Shown here one piece after another: positions 1 to 8,034 of a stretch of DNA of 64,000 bases. Position 1 is the stretch's first letter. Every line of letters begins with the position of its first letter. The stretch comes from CAVQZA01 sp963724805 (GTDB lineage: Bacteria > Actinomycetota > Thermoleophilia > Gaiellales > Gaiellaceae). Made by a program: the position numbers and the translations under genes. The notes beneath the pieces were generated by a model that ran no database searches, was not told the origin of the DNA, and worked only from the letters and a program-made list of their open reading frames with translations. Location: the NCBI GenBank assembly GCA_963724805.1, contig CAVRWA010000001.1, forward strand, positions 1 through 64,000, read 5' to 3'.

Positions 1-105
1 CACCACCTCGGGCGCTTATCGATCTCACAGGAAGCTCCCAGGACTGTCAGAGGCGACGGTGGTTTCCTCGTAGCAGGAACCGAGACCAACCGATCAAGGA
101 GCTCA

Positions 106-267
106 ATGTCCCTCACCGTCGCAGTCATCGTGAACGCAGTCCTCGTCGTCGGGCTCGTCGTACTCCTGGCAACCGTGATGCGCATCCCGTTCCGTCTCAG
201 CGGTGCTCCTGCCCAGGTCGCGCTCGAGCCGCCCGACACGGTCGCGGACGAGCGCCTCGTCGCCTGA
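106..267 (+). CDS. Small single-span membrane protein, unknown function
   Basis: A 53-residue ORF preceded by AAGGAG at 96-101, 4 nt before the ATG, which is a strong ribosome binding site. Residues 3-22 (LTVAVIVNAVLVVGLVVLLA) form one clear hydrophobic segment, followed by a short hydrophilic tail of about 30 residues rich in P, A and V. I do not recognise a family. It lies upstream of, and on the same strand as, the blue-copper protein and opposite the oxidase cluster, so a role at the membrane near that cluster is possible but unproven. Confidence 0.6.
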   Translation: MSLTVAVIVNAVLVVGLVVLLATVMRIPFRLSGAPAQVALEPPDTVADERLVA

Positions 268-309
268 GACCGTCCGACCGGCGCCAAGCGGCGCTATCGT
301 CAGCTCGGC

Positions 310-825
310 ATGCAGCCTCGAGCCCGGCCGGTAGCGGTGCGGATGGCCGTCATCGGCGCCACGGCGGCGCTCCTCGTGCTCGCGCCGGGTGCGTCGGCCG
401 GGGTGGGCCGCTGGCTCACCTGGAACGCTGCGGCCCGCACGGCCCGCCTGACCCTCGTTGCCGGATACGACGGCTCCAACAACGGCTTCAACTTCGACGG
501 CTACGGCCGCGGGAGGCTGCTCGTGCAGGTCCCGCTCGGCTGGCGGGTCACGGTCACGTGCCGGAACGCGGGCTCGATGCGCCACTCGTGCGCGATCGTG
601 CGCGGCCCGATGACCGCCGTGCCGGCGTTCCCGGGCGCGACGACGCCGGACCCGGTGCTCGGGCTCGAGAAGGGACAGGCCGCGCGGTTCACGTTCACCG
701 CGTCGCGGGCCGGCACCTACCGGATCGCGTGCCTCGTGCCCGGGCACGAGCAGGCGCGCATGTGGGACGTGCTCGTCGTCGGCGGCGTCAGGCGTCCGAC
801 GATCCAGGCGCGGCCGGGCTTCTAG
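310..825 (+). CDS. Sulfocyanin-like blue-copper (cupredoxin) protein, exported
   Basis: 171 residues with an N-terminal signal peptide: a hydrophobic run at about 13-27 and a likely cleavage after ASA-30. Type-1 copper ligands are visible as His92 in RHSC and then Cys141, His146 and Met151 in CLVPGHEQARM, the C-x4-H-x4-M spacing of cupredoxins. The run YDGSNNGFNFDGYGRG near 53-68 matches the sulfocyanin style (known for archaeal SoxE and its bacterial relatives). It probably shuttles electrons outside the membrane, plausibly to the oxidase encoded next door. A second in-frame ATG at codon 12 is an alternative start that would give a shorter signal peptide. Its 3' end overlaps the SCO gene on the other strand by 38 nt. 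Confidence 0.85.
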   Translation: MQPRARPVAVRMAVIGATAALLVLAPGASAGVGRWLTWNAAARTARLTLVAGYDGSNNGFNFDGYGRGRLLVQVPLGWRVTVTCRNAGSMRHSCAIVRGPMTAVPAFPGATTPDPVLGLEKGQAARFTFTASRAGTYRIACLVPGHEQARMWDVLVVGGVRRPTIQARPGF

Positions 826-1443
826 CCTCGACCCGCCGGATGTCGAGCGCGAGGAAGTTCGGCAGCAGCGGCGCGAGGTAGCCGGCGCGCTCGTAGCCAC
901 GGGAGTCGATCAGGTACACGGGGGAGCCGTGGACGATGTCGTTCGACCTCGGACGCACCGCGATCCCGTAGGCGCGCCACACGGCGGCGAGCTGCGACCT
1001 CGTGCCCGTGAGCCAGCGCCAGCCCGCGGCCCATCCGCCAGCGCCGTGCCGCGCTCCGCACGCTCGCAGCGCCGTCCCCGGCCGGGTCGACGCTGACGAC
1101 GAGCACCTCGGGCCGCGCCCCGGCGGGGAGTGCGCGCTGGACGTCGCCGAGCGCCCGCCCGACGAGCGGGCAGAGGGAGCGGCAGCGCGAGTCGAGGAAC
1201 GCGAGCAGAGTCGCGTGGCCGCGCGTCGACGCGAGCGAGACGCTGCCCGCCGAGCACGTCTCGGAGGGTGAACTGCGGCGCCCGCCGCGTCCCGGCGGCC
1301 CAGGTCGCCTGCCCGTGAAGCTCCGGGAGGGGCAGGGCGGCGGGCCGGGCGGCACTCGGGGCAGTGAGCACGTGCGCGACGACTCCCGCCGCCACCCCGG
1401 CGACCGCGGCGAGGCAGATCACGAGCGCGACGCGTCGCGCCAT
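788..1443 (-). pseudogene. SCO1/SenC-type copper chaperone, frame broken twice in this sequence
   Basis: Three consecutive leftward frames together give one SCO protein. The N-terminus (MARRVALVICLAAVAGVAAG, a membrane anchor) comes first, then APQFTLRDVLGGQ. A frame change near 1242 leads into VSLASTRGHATLLAFLDSRCRSLCP, with the copper-binding C-x3-C. A second frame change at the GGG near 1023-1025 leads into WLTGTRSQLAAVWRAYGI and the HGSPVYLID strand with the conserved His. Removing one base at each place makes a 217-residue protein, and the span is 2 nt over a multiple of three. SCO proteins deliver copper to the CuA site of subunit II. ATG 1443 is preceded by GGGAGA and overlaps the previous stop by 1 nt. 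It is either sequence error or recent loss of function. Confidence 0.8.
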
Positions 1444-1580
1444 CAGCCGTCTCCCCGCGACCTCAGCGCCCGGACGGTCAGCACTGCCGCCCACCACATG
1501 AGCACGAGGAGCAGGATCGCGAGCGGAATCGCCCAGGTCAGGACGGCGCCGGTCGTGAAGTTCGTCTCGGCGAGCGTCAT
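1443..1580 (-). CDS. 45-residue membrane peptide of the oxidase cluster
   Basis: This short ORF reads MTLAETNFTTGAVLTWAIPL and continues through one hydrophobic helix (residues about 11-37) to a basic tail (RALRSRGDG). It has an excellent ribosome binding site (AAGGAGGTG) just upstream of ATG 1580. Its stop overlaps the SCO start by 1 nt, so it is translationally placed inside the oxidase operon. Its size and position resemble the small accessory or subunit-IV-like peptides of bacterial heme-copper oxidases, but no family signature can be read. Function is inferred from position only. Confidence 0.65.
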   Translation of the reverse strand: MTLAETNFTTGAVLTWAIPLAILLLVLMWWAAVLTVRALRSRGDG

Positions 1581-1599
1581 AGCGCCTTCACCTCCTTCC

Positions 1600-2430
1600 T
1601 CAATGCTCTCCCGCGAGCCGCCGCACCCAGCCCCGGCGGCGGGCCGCCGGATCGAGCCAGCCGTACGCGCACGCGAGCGCGACCACCGTCCACGGGACGG
1701 AGCCCGGCACCCACATGATGCCCGCAGCGAGCTGCTGGTCCGCCAGAGGGGACAGGCCCCAGGGCCTGTGCGAGAGCTGGACGTAGTGCGAGTAGAGCGG
1801 CGAGGGCGCGAGCGCGAGCGCGACCGCGAGGGCCCAGCCGACGACCATCGCGCCGACCGCGTAGATCGCCCGCCACGGCAGCGTCAGGCGCGCCTGGAAC
1901 GGCCCTTCCCCGATCAGGTGCGCCCAGAACAGGAGCGCCGTGAGGAAGAAGGTCGCGTGCTCGAGATCGTGCAGGGCCGGGTAGGCGAGCGCGGCGTCGT
2001 AGAGCACCGGCACGTGCCAGAGCACGAAGACGCCGTTCATCAGCACGAACGCGACGGCCGGCACGACGAGCCACGCGGCGCCCCAGCGCACCGGCGCAGC
2101 CCACTCGCCGCGCGCGACGCCGCCGGCCACGGCCCGCCGGGTCGAGAGCGAGAACGGACGCCACATCCGGTGCCACGGCCGGCTGAGCACGATCAGCGGC
2201 GCGGCGACCTCGATCAGCAGGATGTGCTGGACCATGTGCATCGTGAAGAGCTCGCCCGAGAGCCGGTGCACCGGCGGCGAGACGGCCACGATCACCGTCA
2301 GGAGCCCGGCCACGAACACGGGCGTCCGCCAGCGGCGCTCGGCGCGCTCGCGACCGCCGACCCCGCGACCGCCGAGCCAGTAGAGCACCGCCGCGATGAC
2401 GACGAGGACGACGGGAGGGCCGAACAGCAC
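1600..2430 (-). CDS. ctaG: Cytochrome c oxidase assembly factor, CtaG (caa3-type) family
   Basis: 276 residues with about seven membrane segments. Family features are HMVQHILL near residue 70, the region PLIVLSRPWHRMWRPF, LWHVPVLYDAAL, and HDLEHATFFLTALLFWAHLIG, whose histidines are typical of the caa3 CtaG family (distinct from the periplasmic CtaG/Cox11 copper chaperone). The family helps assemble the copper centres of the oxidase. The start is GTG at 2430 behind GAGGAGGGG; ATG is not available nearby. It follows coxC by 12 nt in the same operon and precedes the small peptide and SCO. Confidence 0.88.
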   Translation of the reverse strand: MLFGPPVVLVVIAAVLYWLGGRGVGGRERAERRWRTPVFVAGLLTVIVAVSPPVHRLSGELFTMHMVQHILLIEVAAPLIVLSRPWHRMWRPFSLSTRRAVAGGVARGEWAAPVRWGAAWLVVPAVAFVLMNGVFVLWHVPVLYDAALAYPALHDLEHATFFLTALLFWAHLIGEGPFQARLTLPWRAIYAVGAMVVGWALAVALALAPSPLYSHYVQLSHRPWGLSPLADQQLAAGIMWVPGSVPWTVVALACAYGWLDPAARRRGWVRRLAGEH

Positions 2431-2442
2431 CGGCGCCCCTCC

Positions 2443-3045
2443 TCAGACCAGGTAGAGGAAGCTCAGGGTGAACGCGCCGACGATCGCGAGGAAGGCCACG
2501 TAGAAGAAGACCGCGTCCACGTCGGCCTGGCTCGAGCCGGGCGCGCGGCTGCCGTTCCGGAACGACGACGCGACGACCATCTCGAGCCACACCATCGCGA
2601 GGAGCACCACGACCGCGAGGAGCCCCGTCCAGCCGACGAACACGCTCGCGAACCCGCCGTCGGTCGGCCCGAACCCGAGCTGCGTGTACTCGACCACCTG
2701 GAGCACGACGGAGGCGAGACCGGCGACGAGCGCCGCGACCGAGTACCAGCGGAAGCGGCCGTCGTTTCCGGCGAGGAGCTCCGACCGCGCCCACGCGAGG
2801 AGCCCGGCGCCGGCGAGGAGCGTCAGCATGATCGGCAGCCCCCACTCGATCGGCCCCTTCAGGTCGCCGGGCCGCCAGAGCCCGCCCGTGTTCAGCGTGG
2901 CGAGGTAGAGGTAGCCGAAGAAGAACGGCAGGAAGAGGAAGATCGTCGAGGAGACGAGGAGCCGCACCCCGACCCAGTTGTTGCGCGCCTGCAGCTCGGG
3001 CGGCTCGGGCTCGATCGTCGGATGCGGCTGCGCGAGATCCGTCAT
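2443..3045 (-). CDS. ctaE: Cytochrome c oxidase subunit III (short, five-helix form)
   Basis: 200 residues, close to the length of bacterial subunit III forms that lack the first two helices. Five hydrophobic segments are visible: LLVSSTIFLFLPFFFGYLYL, a helix from about 70, one from about 100, one from about 140, and the C-terminal FYVAFLAIVGAFTLSFLYLV. An Asp/Glu-containing helix carries VLQVVEYTQL. The ATG at 3045 overlaps the natural stop of coxA by 1 nt (TGATG). In the sequence as given, a frameshift near the end of coxA makes the two frames appear fused, which is almost certainly artificial. Confidence 0.88.
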   Translation of the reverse strand: MTDLAQPHPTIEPEPPELQARNNWVGVRLLVSSTIFLFLPFFFGYLYLATLNTGGLWRPGDLKGPIEWGLPIMLTLLAGAGLLAWARSELLAGNDGRFRWYSVAALVAGLASVVLQVVEYTQLGFGPTDGGFASVFVGWTGLLAVVVLLAMVWLEMVVASSFRNGSRAPGSSQADVDAVFFYVAFLAIVGAFTLSFLYLV

Positions 3046-4915
3046 CAGCTTCCCGCCGCCGGTGCGCCGACCGGGGCCACGCGCGGCGCCGGCTCGACGC
3101 CGTAGGGGTATGGGTCGGAGTCGATCACGGGGATGCGCTCGAAGTCGTAGACGGGCACGGGCGTCGGCACCTGGAACTCGAGCGACTTCGACTCGCCACG
3201 GGTTCGCCGCGGCGGGCGCGCGCTTGAACACGAGCGACCACACCAGGTTGCAGAGGAAGATCAGCATCGAGCCGCCGAGCACGAACGCCGAGACCGAGGC
3301 CCAGTCGTTCAGGAACTGGAGGTTGTCCGGATAGGTCACGACCCGGCGCGGCTGGCCGAGGAACCCGACCGCGAAGAGCGGCGCGAAGGTCGAGTTGAAC
3401 GCGATGAACATGATCCAGAAGTGGAGCTTCCCGAGCGTCTCGTTCAGCTCGACCCCGGTCATCTTCGGGAGCCAGTAGTAGATCGCAGCGAAGAAGGTGA
3501 AGATCAGCCCGCCCACGACCGTGTAGTGGAAGTGTGCGAGCGAGAAGAAGCTGCCGTGGGTCGTGACGTCGCTCGGCACGTCTGAGAGGAAGATCCCCGA
3601 GAGCCCGCCGATCAGGAAGTTGAAGATCCAGCCGAGGCAGAACAGCATCGGCACGTCGTAGCGGAGCTTGCCCCGCCAGATCGTCCCCATCGCGCACACG
3701 AAGATGAACCCGGTCGGGATCGAGATCAGCTCGGTCGAGAGCATGTAGAACGGCCGCAGGTCGGCGTTCATCCCGCTCACGAAGAGGTGGTGCTGCCAGA
3801 CGAAGAAGCTCAGCAGCCCGACGCCGAGCATCCCCGCGACGGCGAGCCGGTAGCCCCACAGCGGCTTGCGCGAGAACACGGGCAGGAGCTCGAGCACGAT
3901 CCCGAAGCCGGGGATCGCGAGGATGTACACCTCCGGGTGCCCGAAGAACCAGAACAGGTTCTCGTAGAGGAACTGGCTGCCGCCCTGGGTCGAGAGGAAG
4001 AAGCCGGTCTGCGCGGTGCGATCGAGCGCGACCATCACCAGGGTCGTGATCAGCACCGGGGCCGCGAGGACGTTGAGCCCGGCGGTCGCGACGATGCTCC
4101 AGACGAAGATCGGAAGCCTGCCCCAGGTGAGGCCGGGCGCCCGCATCATGAACACGGTCGCCAGCATGTTGAAGGCCAGCAGCGTCATCGAGATCCCGAC
4201 GAGGGCGAAGAACGCGATGTAGGCGTCCATCCCCATGTTCGCCTGGTCGTTGAGCGGCGCGTACCCGGTCCAGCCGGTCGGGAAGCCGCCGTAGAAGACG
4301 GTCGAGCTGAGGAGCAGCCCGCCCGCCATCAGCAGCCAGAAGGTGAGCGCCTCGATGCGCGGGAAGGCCAGGCGCCGGGCCCCGATCATCAGCGGCAGGA
4401 AGTAACTTCCGAACGGGCCCAGGATCCCGCTCGTCATCATCCCCATCATCATCGTGCCGTGCAGCCCGACCAGGGTCAGGTACTGGCCGGCGCCGAAGAC
4501 GTTCGGCTGCGGCCGCAGGAGCTCGAAGCGGATCAGCATCGCGTTGACGCCGCCGAAGAAGATGAAGAAGCCGATCCCGACCAGGTACTGGAGCCCCACC
4601 ACCTTGTGGTCGGTGGAGTAGCCGATGTAGCGCGTCCAGCCCCGCGGGTCCTCGGTCTCGTCGTGGTTCACCGTGGCCGGCCGCCCGGCGATCCGTGCGA
4701 AGGGGTAGTTGAGGAAGCCGAGCCCGGCCAGGAAGCCGACGACCCCGAGCAGGTAGGCGAAGAACAGCGCGATGTCGTTCTGGCCCGTGTCGCCGATGTA
4801 GTCGAGGCTCTTGGCCGTTGATCTGGTGGCCGAGCCACCAGCCCAGGTAGTAGCCGGCGGCGGCGAGGACGACCGCGGCGAGCAGGTTGAAGCCGAAGAG
4901 CCGCCTGAGCCTCAT
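3045..4915 (-). pseudogene. ctaD: Cytochrome c oxidase subunit I (aa3 type), complete but with two frameshifts
   Basis: The catalytic core is intact: GLHGTMMMGMM (heme a ligand), HPEVYILAIPGFG (CuB His and the cross-linked Tyr), WQHHLFVSGM (two CuB His) and LAHFHYTVVGG (heme a3 and heme a His). An N-terminal extension of about 80 residues starts MRLRRLFGFNLLAAVVLAAA and carries two further hydrophobic segments. The first frame change is at GG 4815-4816; dropping one G gives HQINAKSLDYIGDTG. The second is at base 3195; dropping it gives NPWESKSLEFQVPTP, the conserved NPW-x-KSLE tail region of subunit I. The corrected product is 622 residues. ATG 4915 overlaps the coxB stop (ATGA). Confidence 0.9.
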
Positions 4916-5739
4916 CCGGCCCTCCGCTGCGGGTCGGGGGAGTAGGTCGTGCTGTAGGGCGGCATGTACTGCGCGACCGGCTGGAAGACCTGCTGCTGCT
5001 CCTTGATCCAGGCGGCGAACTCGGCGCTGCCGACCACCTTGCCCGTGTCGAACATGTACCCGTGGTAGAGGCCGCAGAGCTCCGCGCAGTGGATGTCGAA
5101 GCTCCGGGGCGAGCGCGTGTTCACGTAGACCACGTTGTCGGTGCCAAGGGTCGCGTCCGCCTTGACGCCGAGGTCGTGGGCCCAGAACGAGTGGACGGCG
5201 TCGAGGGAGGTGACGTGCAGCTCGACCAGCTTGTCGGCGGGGAGCACGAGCTGCGAGGTCTCGACGCCGTCGTAGCTCGGGTAGCGGTAGGTGAACTGCC
5301 ACTGCTGGGCGATCACCTGCACCGGGAACTTCGCCCCGTGCGGCACGGCGATCGGGGCGGGGCCCTGCCCCCCGCCGGAGCCGTTCTGCAGCAGCGCGTA
5401 GGTGCCGTAGCCGGCCATGAAGATCACGAGCGCCGAGGTGAGGACGATCCAGAGCGTCTGCGCGCGCGGGTCGCCGCGGATCGCCGCGCCCTCCTCGGCG
5501 TCGTCGCCGCGGCGGCGGAAGACGATCAGCGAGTAGGCGAAGAAGACGACGATGAAGCAGACGAACGGCGTCACGAGCGCCGTCAGGACGGTGTTGTCGG
5601 TGACCTGCCCCGACGCCTGCTCGCTCCCGTTCCCGGGCGGCAGCGCCGGCCCGAGCACCCAGATCACGAGCGGGAGGGCGATCAGCGTCGTGACGATCGT
5701 GAGGATCGCGATCCTGCGGATGTGGTTCGGCCCGCTCAT
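4912..5739 (-). CDS. ctaC: Cytochrome c oxidase subunit II
   Basis: 275 residues. An N-terminal membrane segment (about 9-32), then a second one (about 50-72), then a third hydrophobic stretch (IVLTSALVIFMAGYGTYALL). The cupredoxin domain has QWQFTYRYP and the full CuA set: His in DAVHSFWAHD, then CAELCGLYHGYM (Cys, Glu, Cys, His, Met). No C-terminal cytochrome c domain is present, so this is an aa3- rather than caa3-type subunit II. Subunit II takes electrons from cytochrome c or a blue-copper protein and passes them to heme a. It sits between the CuA-like gene (1 nt gap) and coxA (4 nt overlap). Confidence 0.95.
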   Translation of the reverse strand: MSGPNHIRRIAILTIVTTLIALPLVIWVLGPALPPGNGSEQASGQVTDNTVLTALVTPFVCFIVVFFAYSLIVFRRRGDDAEEGAAIRGDPRAQTLWIVLTSALVIFMAGYGTYALLQNGSGGGQGPAPIAVPHGAKFPVQVIAQQWQFTYRYPSYDGVETSQLVLPADKLVELHVTSLDAVHSFWAHDLGVKADATLGTDNVVYVNTRSPRSFDIHCAELCGLYHGYMFDTGKVVGSAEFAAWIKEQQQVFQPVAQYMPPYSTTYSPDPQRRAG

Positions 5740-5740
5740 C

Positions 5741-6384
5741 TCAGACGACGTCGAGGAAGCCGTCCATGTAGCCGATCGTCTGCATCGGCCCGCCGAAGCC
5801 GTAGATGAAGCCGGCCGCGCACGGCACGAAGCACTGCCAGCGGTAGTGGCCCGGCGCGCCGGTGCGGAACGAGAACGTGATCGTCCGATGGGCCTTGTCG
5901 AGCCCGCACGGCGCCTGCTCGCACTGGTTCGGCGCGTCGTCGGCGACGCCGATCAGCGGCACGACGAGGTGGTAGGCGGCGACCGCGAAGGTGTGCGAGG
6001 CGTCGTCCGGGTCGATCGCATCCACCGTCTTGCCGTCGACCGTCATCACGTTGCCCTCGACGCCCTGCGGCCGGGCGAAGAAGCCGTTGCGCAGCCCGCT
6101 CGCGCCGTCGAACTGGTAGACGGTCACGTGGACGAGCGCGTGCGCGGGCACCTTGAAGATCGTGCGTGTGCTGCCACTTGCCCCTTCTCGTCCTTGACGA
6201 GGTACGAGACCCAGGTCGGCTCGGTGTAGCCGTCGCCGAGCCCAGCGACCGTCTGCAGCGTCAGGTTCGCGCTCGGCAGCGAGACCGTGGAGGGCGAAAC
6301 CATCAGGTACCCGACGACGTACCAGGCGATGAGCGCGACAATCACGACGATCACGACCGCAATCAGAGCGAGCCGGCGCAACAT
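5741..6384 (-). pseudogene. Membrane-anchored CuA-like cupredoxin protein, frameshifted once near its middle
   Basis: The N-terminus MLRRLALIAVVIVVIVALIA is a membrane anchor. The outer domain runs SANLTLQTVAGLGDGYTEPT to KDEKGQ, then the frame changes between about 6164 and 6180. The second part has TIFKVPAHALVHVTVYQFDG, a His in DDASHTFAVAAYH, and a C-terminal CFVPCAAGFIYGFGGPMQ. The C-x3-C pair and Met resemble the CuA loop, but the His that normally lies between them is missing (Gly/Phe there). The span is 2 nt over a multiple of three; removing c/g 6177 and one base in 6164-6170 gives QWQHRTIFKVPAHA, a good family-like reading. First gene of the oxidase operon, 1 nt from coxB. An alternative is a nitrous-oxide-reductase-like or quinol-oxidase-type subunit II remnant. 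Confidence 0.7.
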
Positions 6385-7257
6385 CGAAATGCGATCTTCT
6401 GCCCGGGGCACGACTCGTGTCAAGAGACACAACGCAAGAGGGTCTCCGCGGGGAGCGTCAAGGCGATGATGAGATCCCTACGCAAACACTTTGCTGGAGC
6501 CTACTTCCGGGCCGTGTGTCAAGCGTGTGTCAAGCAAGACGCGGGGTCCGCGCTCAGTCACTCCAATAGCCCTAGCCATAGCCCCGCCGCCAGCTGCGCG
6601 ACTGGCGCGCGACTGGCGCACCCCGGCTTGGCAGCGGTCTTTCGATGAGTCCCGGTTAACCGAATCGGCGCTTCCTGCTCGAAACCGACGACGCGACGGG
6701 GCGCAGACCGCCGCCCGGCTGGGAGCGCGTCAGCGCTCGTGGGCCAGCTGACCTAGGTTCTCGCCACTGCCGGCGCGGGAGCGTTCCGGGTGGTTGCCAG
6801 CAGCGGGCGCGGAACGCGCTCTCGACGGCTTCGGTGATGTAGCCGCAGTGGCTTGCATCTGTTCGGAGGGCGTCGTCTTGTTCGAGCGCAAGGCGGCTAA
6901 TCCAATCCGGCATTCCCGCGAACCGCGGAAGCTCGTCGAGACGCAACGGCGCGCCTTCGCGCCGGTGCGCGAGTCACTCGAGTCCAGGCTCGGCCGAAGC
7001 GAGGCGTTCGACCGCACCCTCACGCTCTGGCACTACACCAACGTCCAGTCGGCAATGCGCTTTCTCGACGAGCTCGAACCCTGACGAGAACCACCGCTCG
7101 TGTCGTCCAGACACCGCCAACGTCGGGAAGCGACCGCCCAGCGCCGCTCACGGAGAGCTGGCGAATCTCGACAACGACTGCCCCACGAACTGCCCCACGG
7201 ATCGTGTCGGGCTTCGGAATCGGCTCAACCGTGCTGGATCGCGGAAGACCACAGTCG
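6385..7257. other. Gene-poor strip, possible end of a decayed integrated element
   Basis: About 870 nt with no ORF I can support. Candidate ORFs on both strands overlap one another and have no recognisable motif or ribosome binding site. GC looks lower than in neighbours. Visible repeats are a hairpin GTGTC-AAGA-GACAC near 6417-6430, a tandem GTGTGTCAAGC pair near 6513-6535, GCGCGACTGGC twice near 6596-6618, and TGCCCCACGAAC/TGCCCCACGGAT near 7178-7202. The oxidase promoter should lie in 6385-6500. The strip ends at the broken tRNA-Sec fragment, so it may be the right-hand end of a decayed integrated element. Confidence 0.4.
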
Positions 7258-7260
7258 CCG

Positions 7261-7322
7261 CTTCAAAACCGGTGAGGTCGTGTAACCCACGGCTGGGTAG
7301 GTTCGACTCCTGCGCCGCTCCG
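7261..7322 (+). other. 3' half of a selenocysteine tRNA, likely integration (att) scar
   Basis: Starts exactly at an anticodon loop CTTCAAA (anticodon TCA), followed by the 3' anticodon strand ACCGG, a long variable arm with stem GTCGTG/CACGGC, T arm GTAGG-TTCGACT-CCTGC and an 8-nt acceptor strand GCCGCTCC plus G. The long variable arm, 8-nt acceptor and TCA anticodon are tRNA-Sec traits. The 5' half is absent: the five bases before the loop do not pair with ACCGG, and no GGAGCGGC acceptor strand is found in the upstream 120 nt. Tyrosine integrases often recombine at an anticodon loop, leaving such a 3' fragment at the far end of the element. Confidence 0.65.
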
Positions 7323-7371
7323 TTCACATCGCTTGCAGCCCCCATGCCTCGGCGAGACGTACCATCGCCTG

Positions 7372-7584
7372 ATGGCGATCGATTTCGAGGTGCAGAGGCT
7401 GCAGATCGGCGACGTGATCCTGACCAACGTTCCCGAGCAGGCCGATCAGGTCGAGGCGACGGTGGTGCGTGACATCGTTCGGACGGAGAGCACCGTCCGG
7501 GTCACGTTGCGAGTGGCGGGGGTCGAGGACTTCGTCAAGGAGTGGCCGCTCGGCAAGTTGGTCACAGTCGTCCGCGGTCCTTAG
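7372..7584 (+). CDS. Small conserved-looking protein, unknown function
   Basis: 70 residues, reading MAIDFEVQRLQIGDVILTNV onward, and predicted to be mostly beta strands. No Cys, no membrane segment. The ATG at 7372 gives a compact protein; a start farther upstream at 7333 would add 13 unlike residues. It ends 22 nt from the convergent arsR. I do not recognise a family. Codon use is typical of the window, which supports a real gene. Confidence 0.5.
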   Translation: MAIDFEVQRLQIGDVILTNVPEQADQVEATVVRDIVRTESTVRVTLRVAGVEDFVKEWPLGKLVTVVRGP

Positions 7585-7605
7585 CGGGCGGGCTGGGCGC
7601 GCGGC

Positions 7606-7947
7606 TCAGCCGAGAATGTCTCTCAGCGTGGCGAGCGTCTCGGGCACGACCCGGTAGTAGGCCCAGCTGCCGCGGCGCTCGCGCTCGACCAGGCCGGAGT
7701 CGAGGAGGACCTTGAGGTGGTGGCTCACCGTTGGCTGGCTGAGGCCGAGCGGCTCCGTCAGGTGGCAGACGCATGCCTCACCGTCGGGCTGGGCCTGGAT
7801 CAGGCTCAGCAGCCGAAGCCGCGCAGGGTCGGCGATCACCTTCAGCGATCTTGCGAGCTGGTCGGCGTCGTGTTGATCGAGGGGAGCCTGCAGGAGCGGC
7901 GGGCAGGAAGAGGCGGCGATCGTCGCGACTGGCTTCACGTCGGGCAT
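7606..7947 (-). CDS. arsR: ArsR-family arsenic-responsive repressor (first copy)
   Basis: 113 residues. Winged-helix core ARSLKVIADPARLRLLSLIQ followed by EACVCHLTEPLGLSQPTVSH and HLKVLLDSGLVERERRG. CVC at the start of the recognition-helix region is the classic ArsR metalloid site (C-x-C). It is divergent from arsC across an 87-nt gap that holds two ATCGAT-based inverted repeats, so it probably represses itself and the arsC-channel genes. The ATG at 7947 gives a 15-20 residue lead before the core, within the family range. Confidence 0.92.
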   Translation of the reverse strand: MPDVKPVATIAASSCPPLLQAPLDQHDADQLARSLKVIADPARLRLLSLIQAQPDGEACVCHLTEPLGLSQPTVSHHLKVLLDSGLVERERRGSWAYYRVVPETLATLRDILG

Positions 7948-7957
7948 ATTCGCAGAA

Positions 7958-8019
7958 ATCGATATTGACAGCCATCGATACCGGCTGCGATCATCCTCCG
8001 CGTATCGATTGTCATCGAT
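7958..8019. promoter_or_regulatory. Candidate ArsR operator region between arsR and arsC
   Basis: Two dyads, ATCGAT-atTGACAgcc-ATCGAT (7958-7979) and TATCGAT-tgtc-ATCGATG (8003-8019), share the ATCGAT arm. They lie between the divergent starts of arsR and arsC, and the arsC ribosome binding site (GGGGAGG, about 8023) follows. Binding is inferred from position and symmetry. Confidence 0.5.
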
Positions 8020-8034
8020 GGCGGGGAGGCGGGC

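Noticed and set aside
1315..3105. Long rightward open frame of 596 codons opposite the oxidase genes
   Set aside because: It is Arg/Glu/His-rich, has no domain, and lies antisense to ctaG and coxC. High GC leaves such frames open by chance.
2443..4671. coxA-coxC gene fusion
   Set aside because: The joint reads as out-of-frame sequence and is restored to separate genes with a TGATG overlap by removing one base at 3195.
6794..7084. Possible integrase remnant on the + strand
   Set aside because: No R-H-x-x-H-Y pattern of tyrosine recombinases or serine-recombinase motif; overlapping frame on the other strand is equally open.
7140..7322. A complete tRNA-Sec gene
   Set aside because: No pairing 5' acceptor (GGAGCGGC), no D arm, and no 5' anticodon strand upstream; only the 3' half is present.
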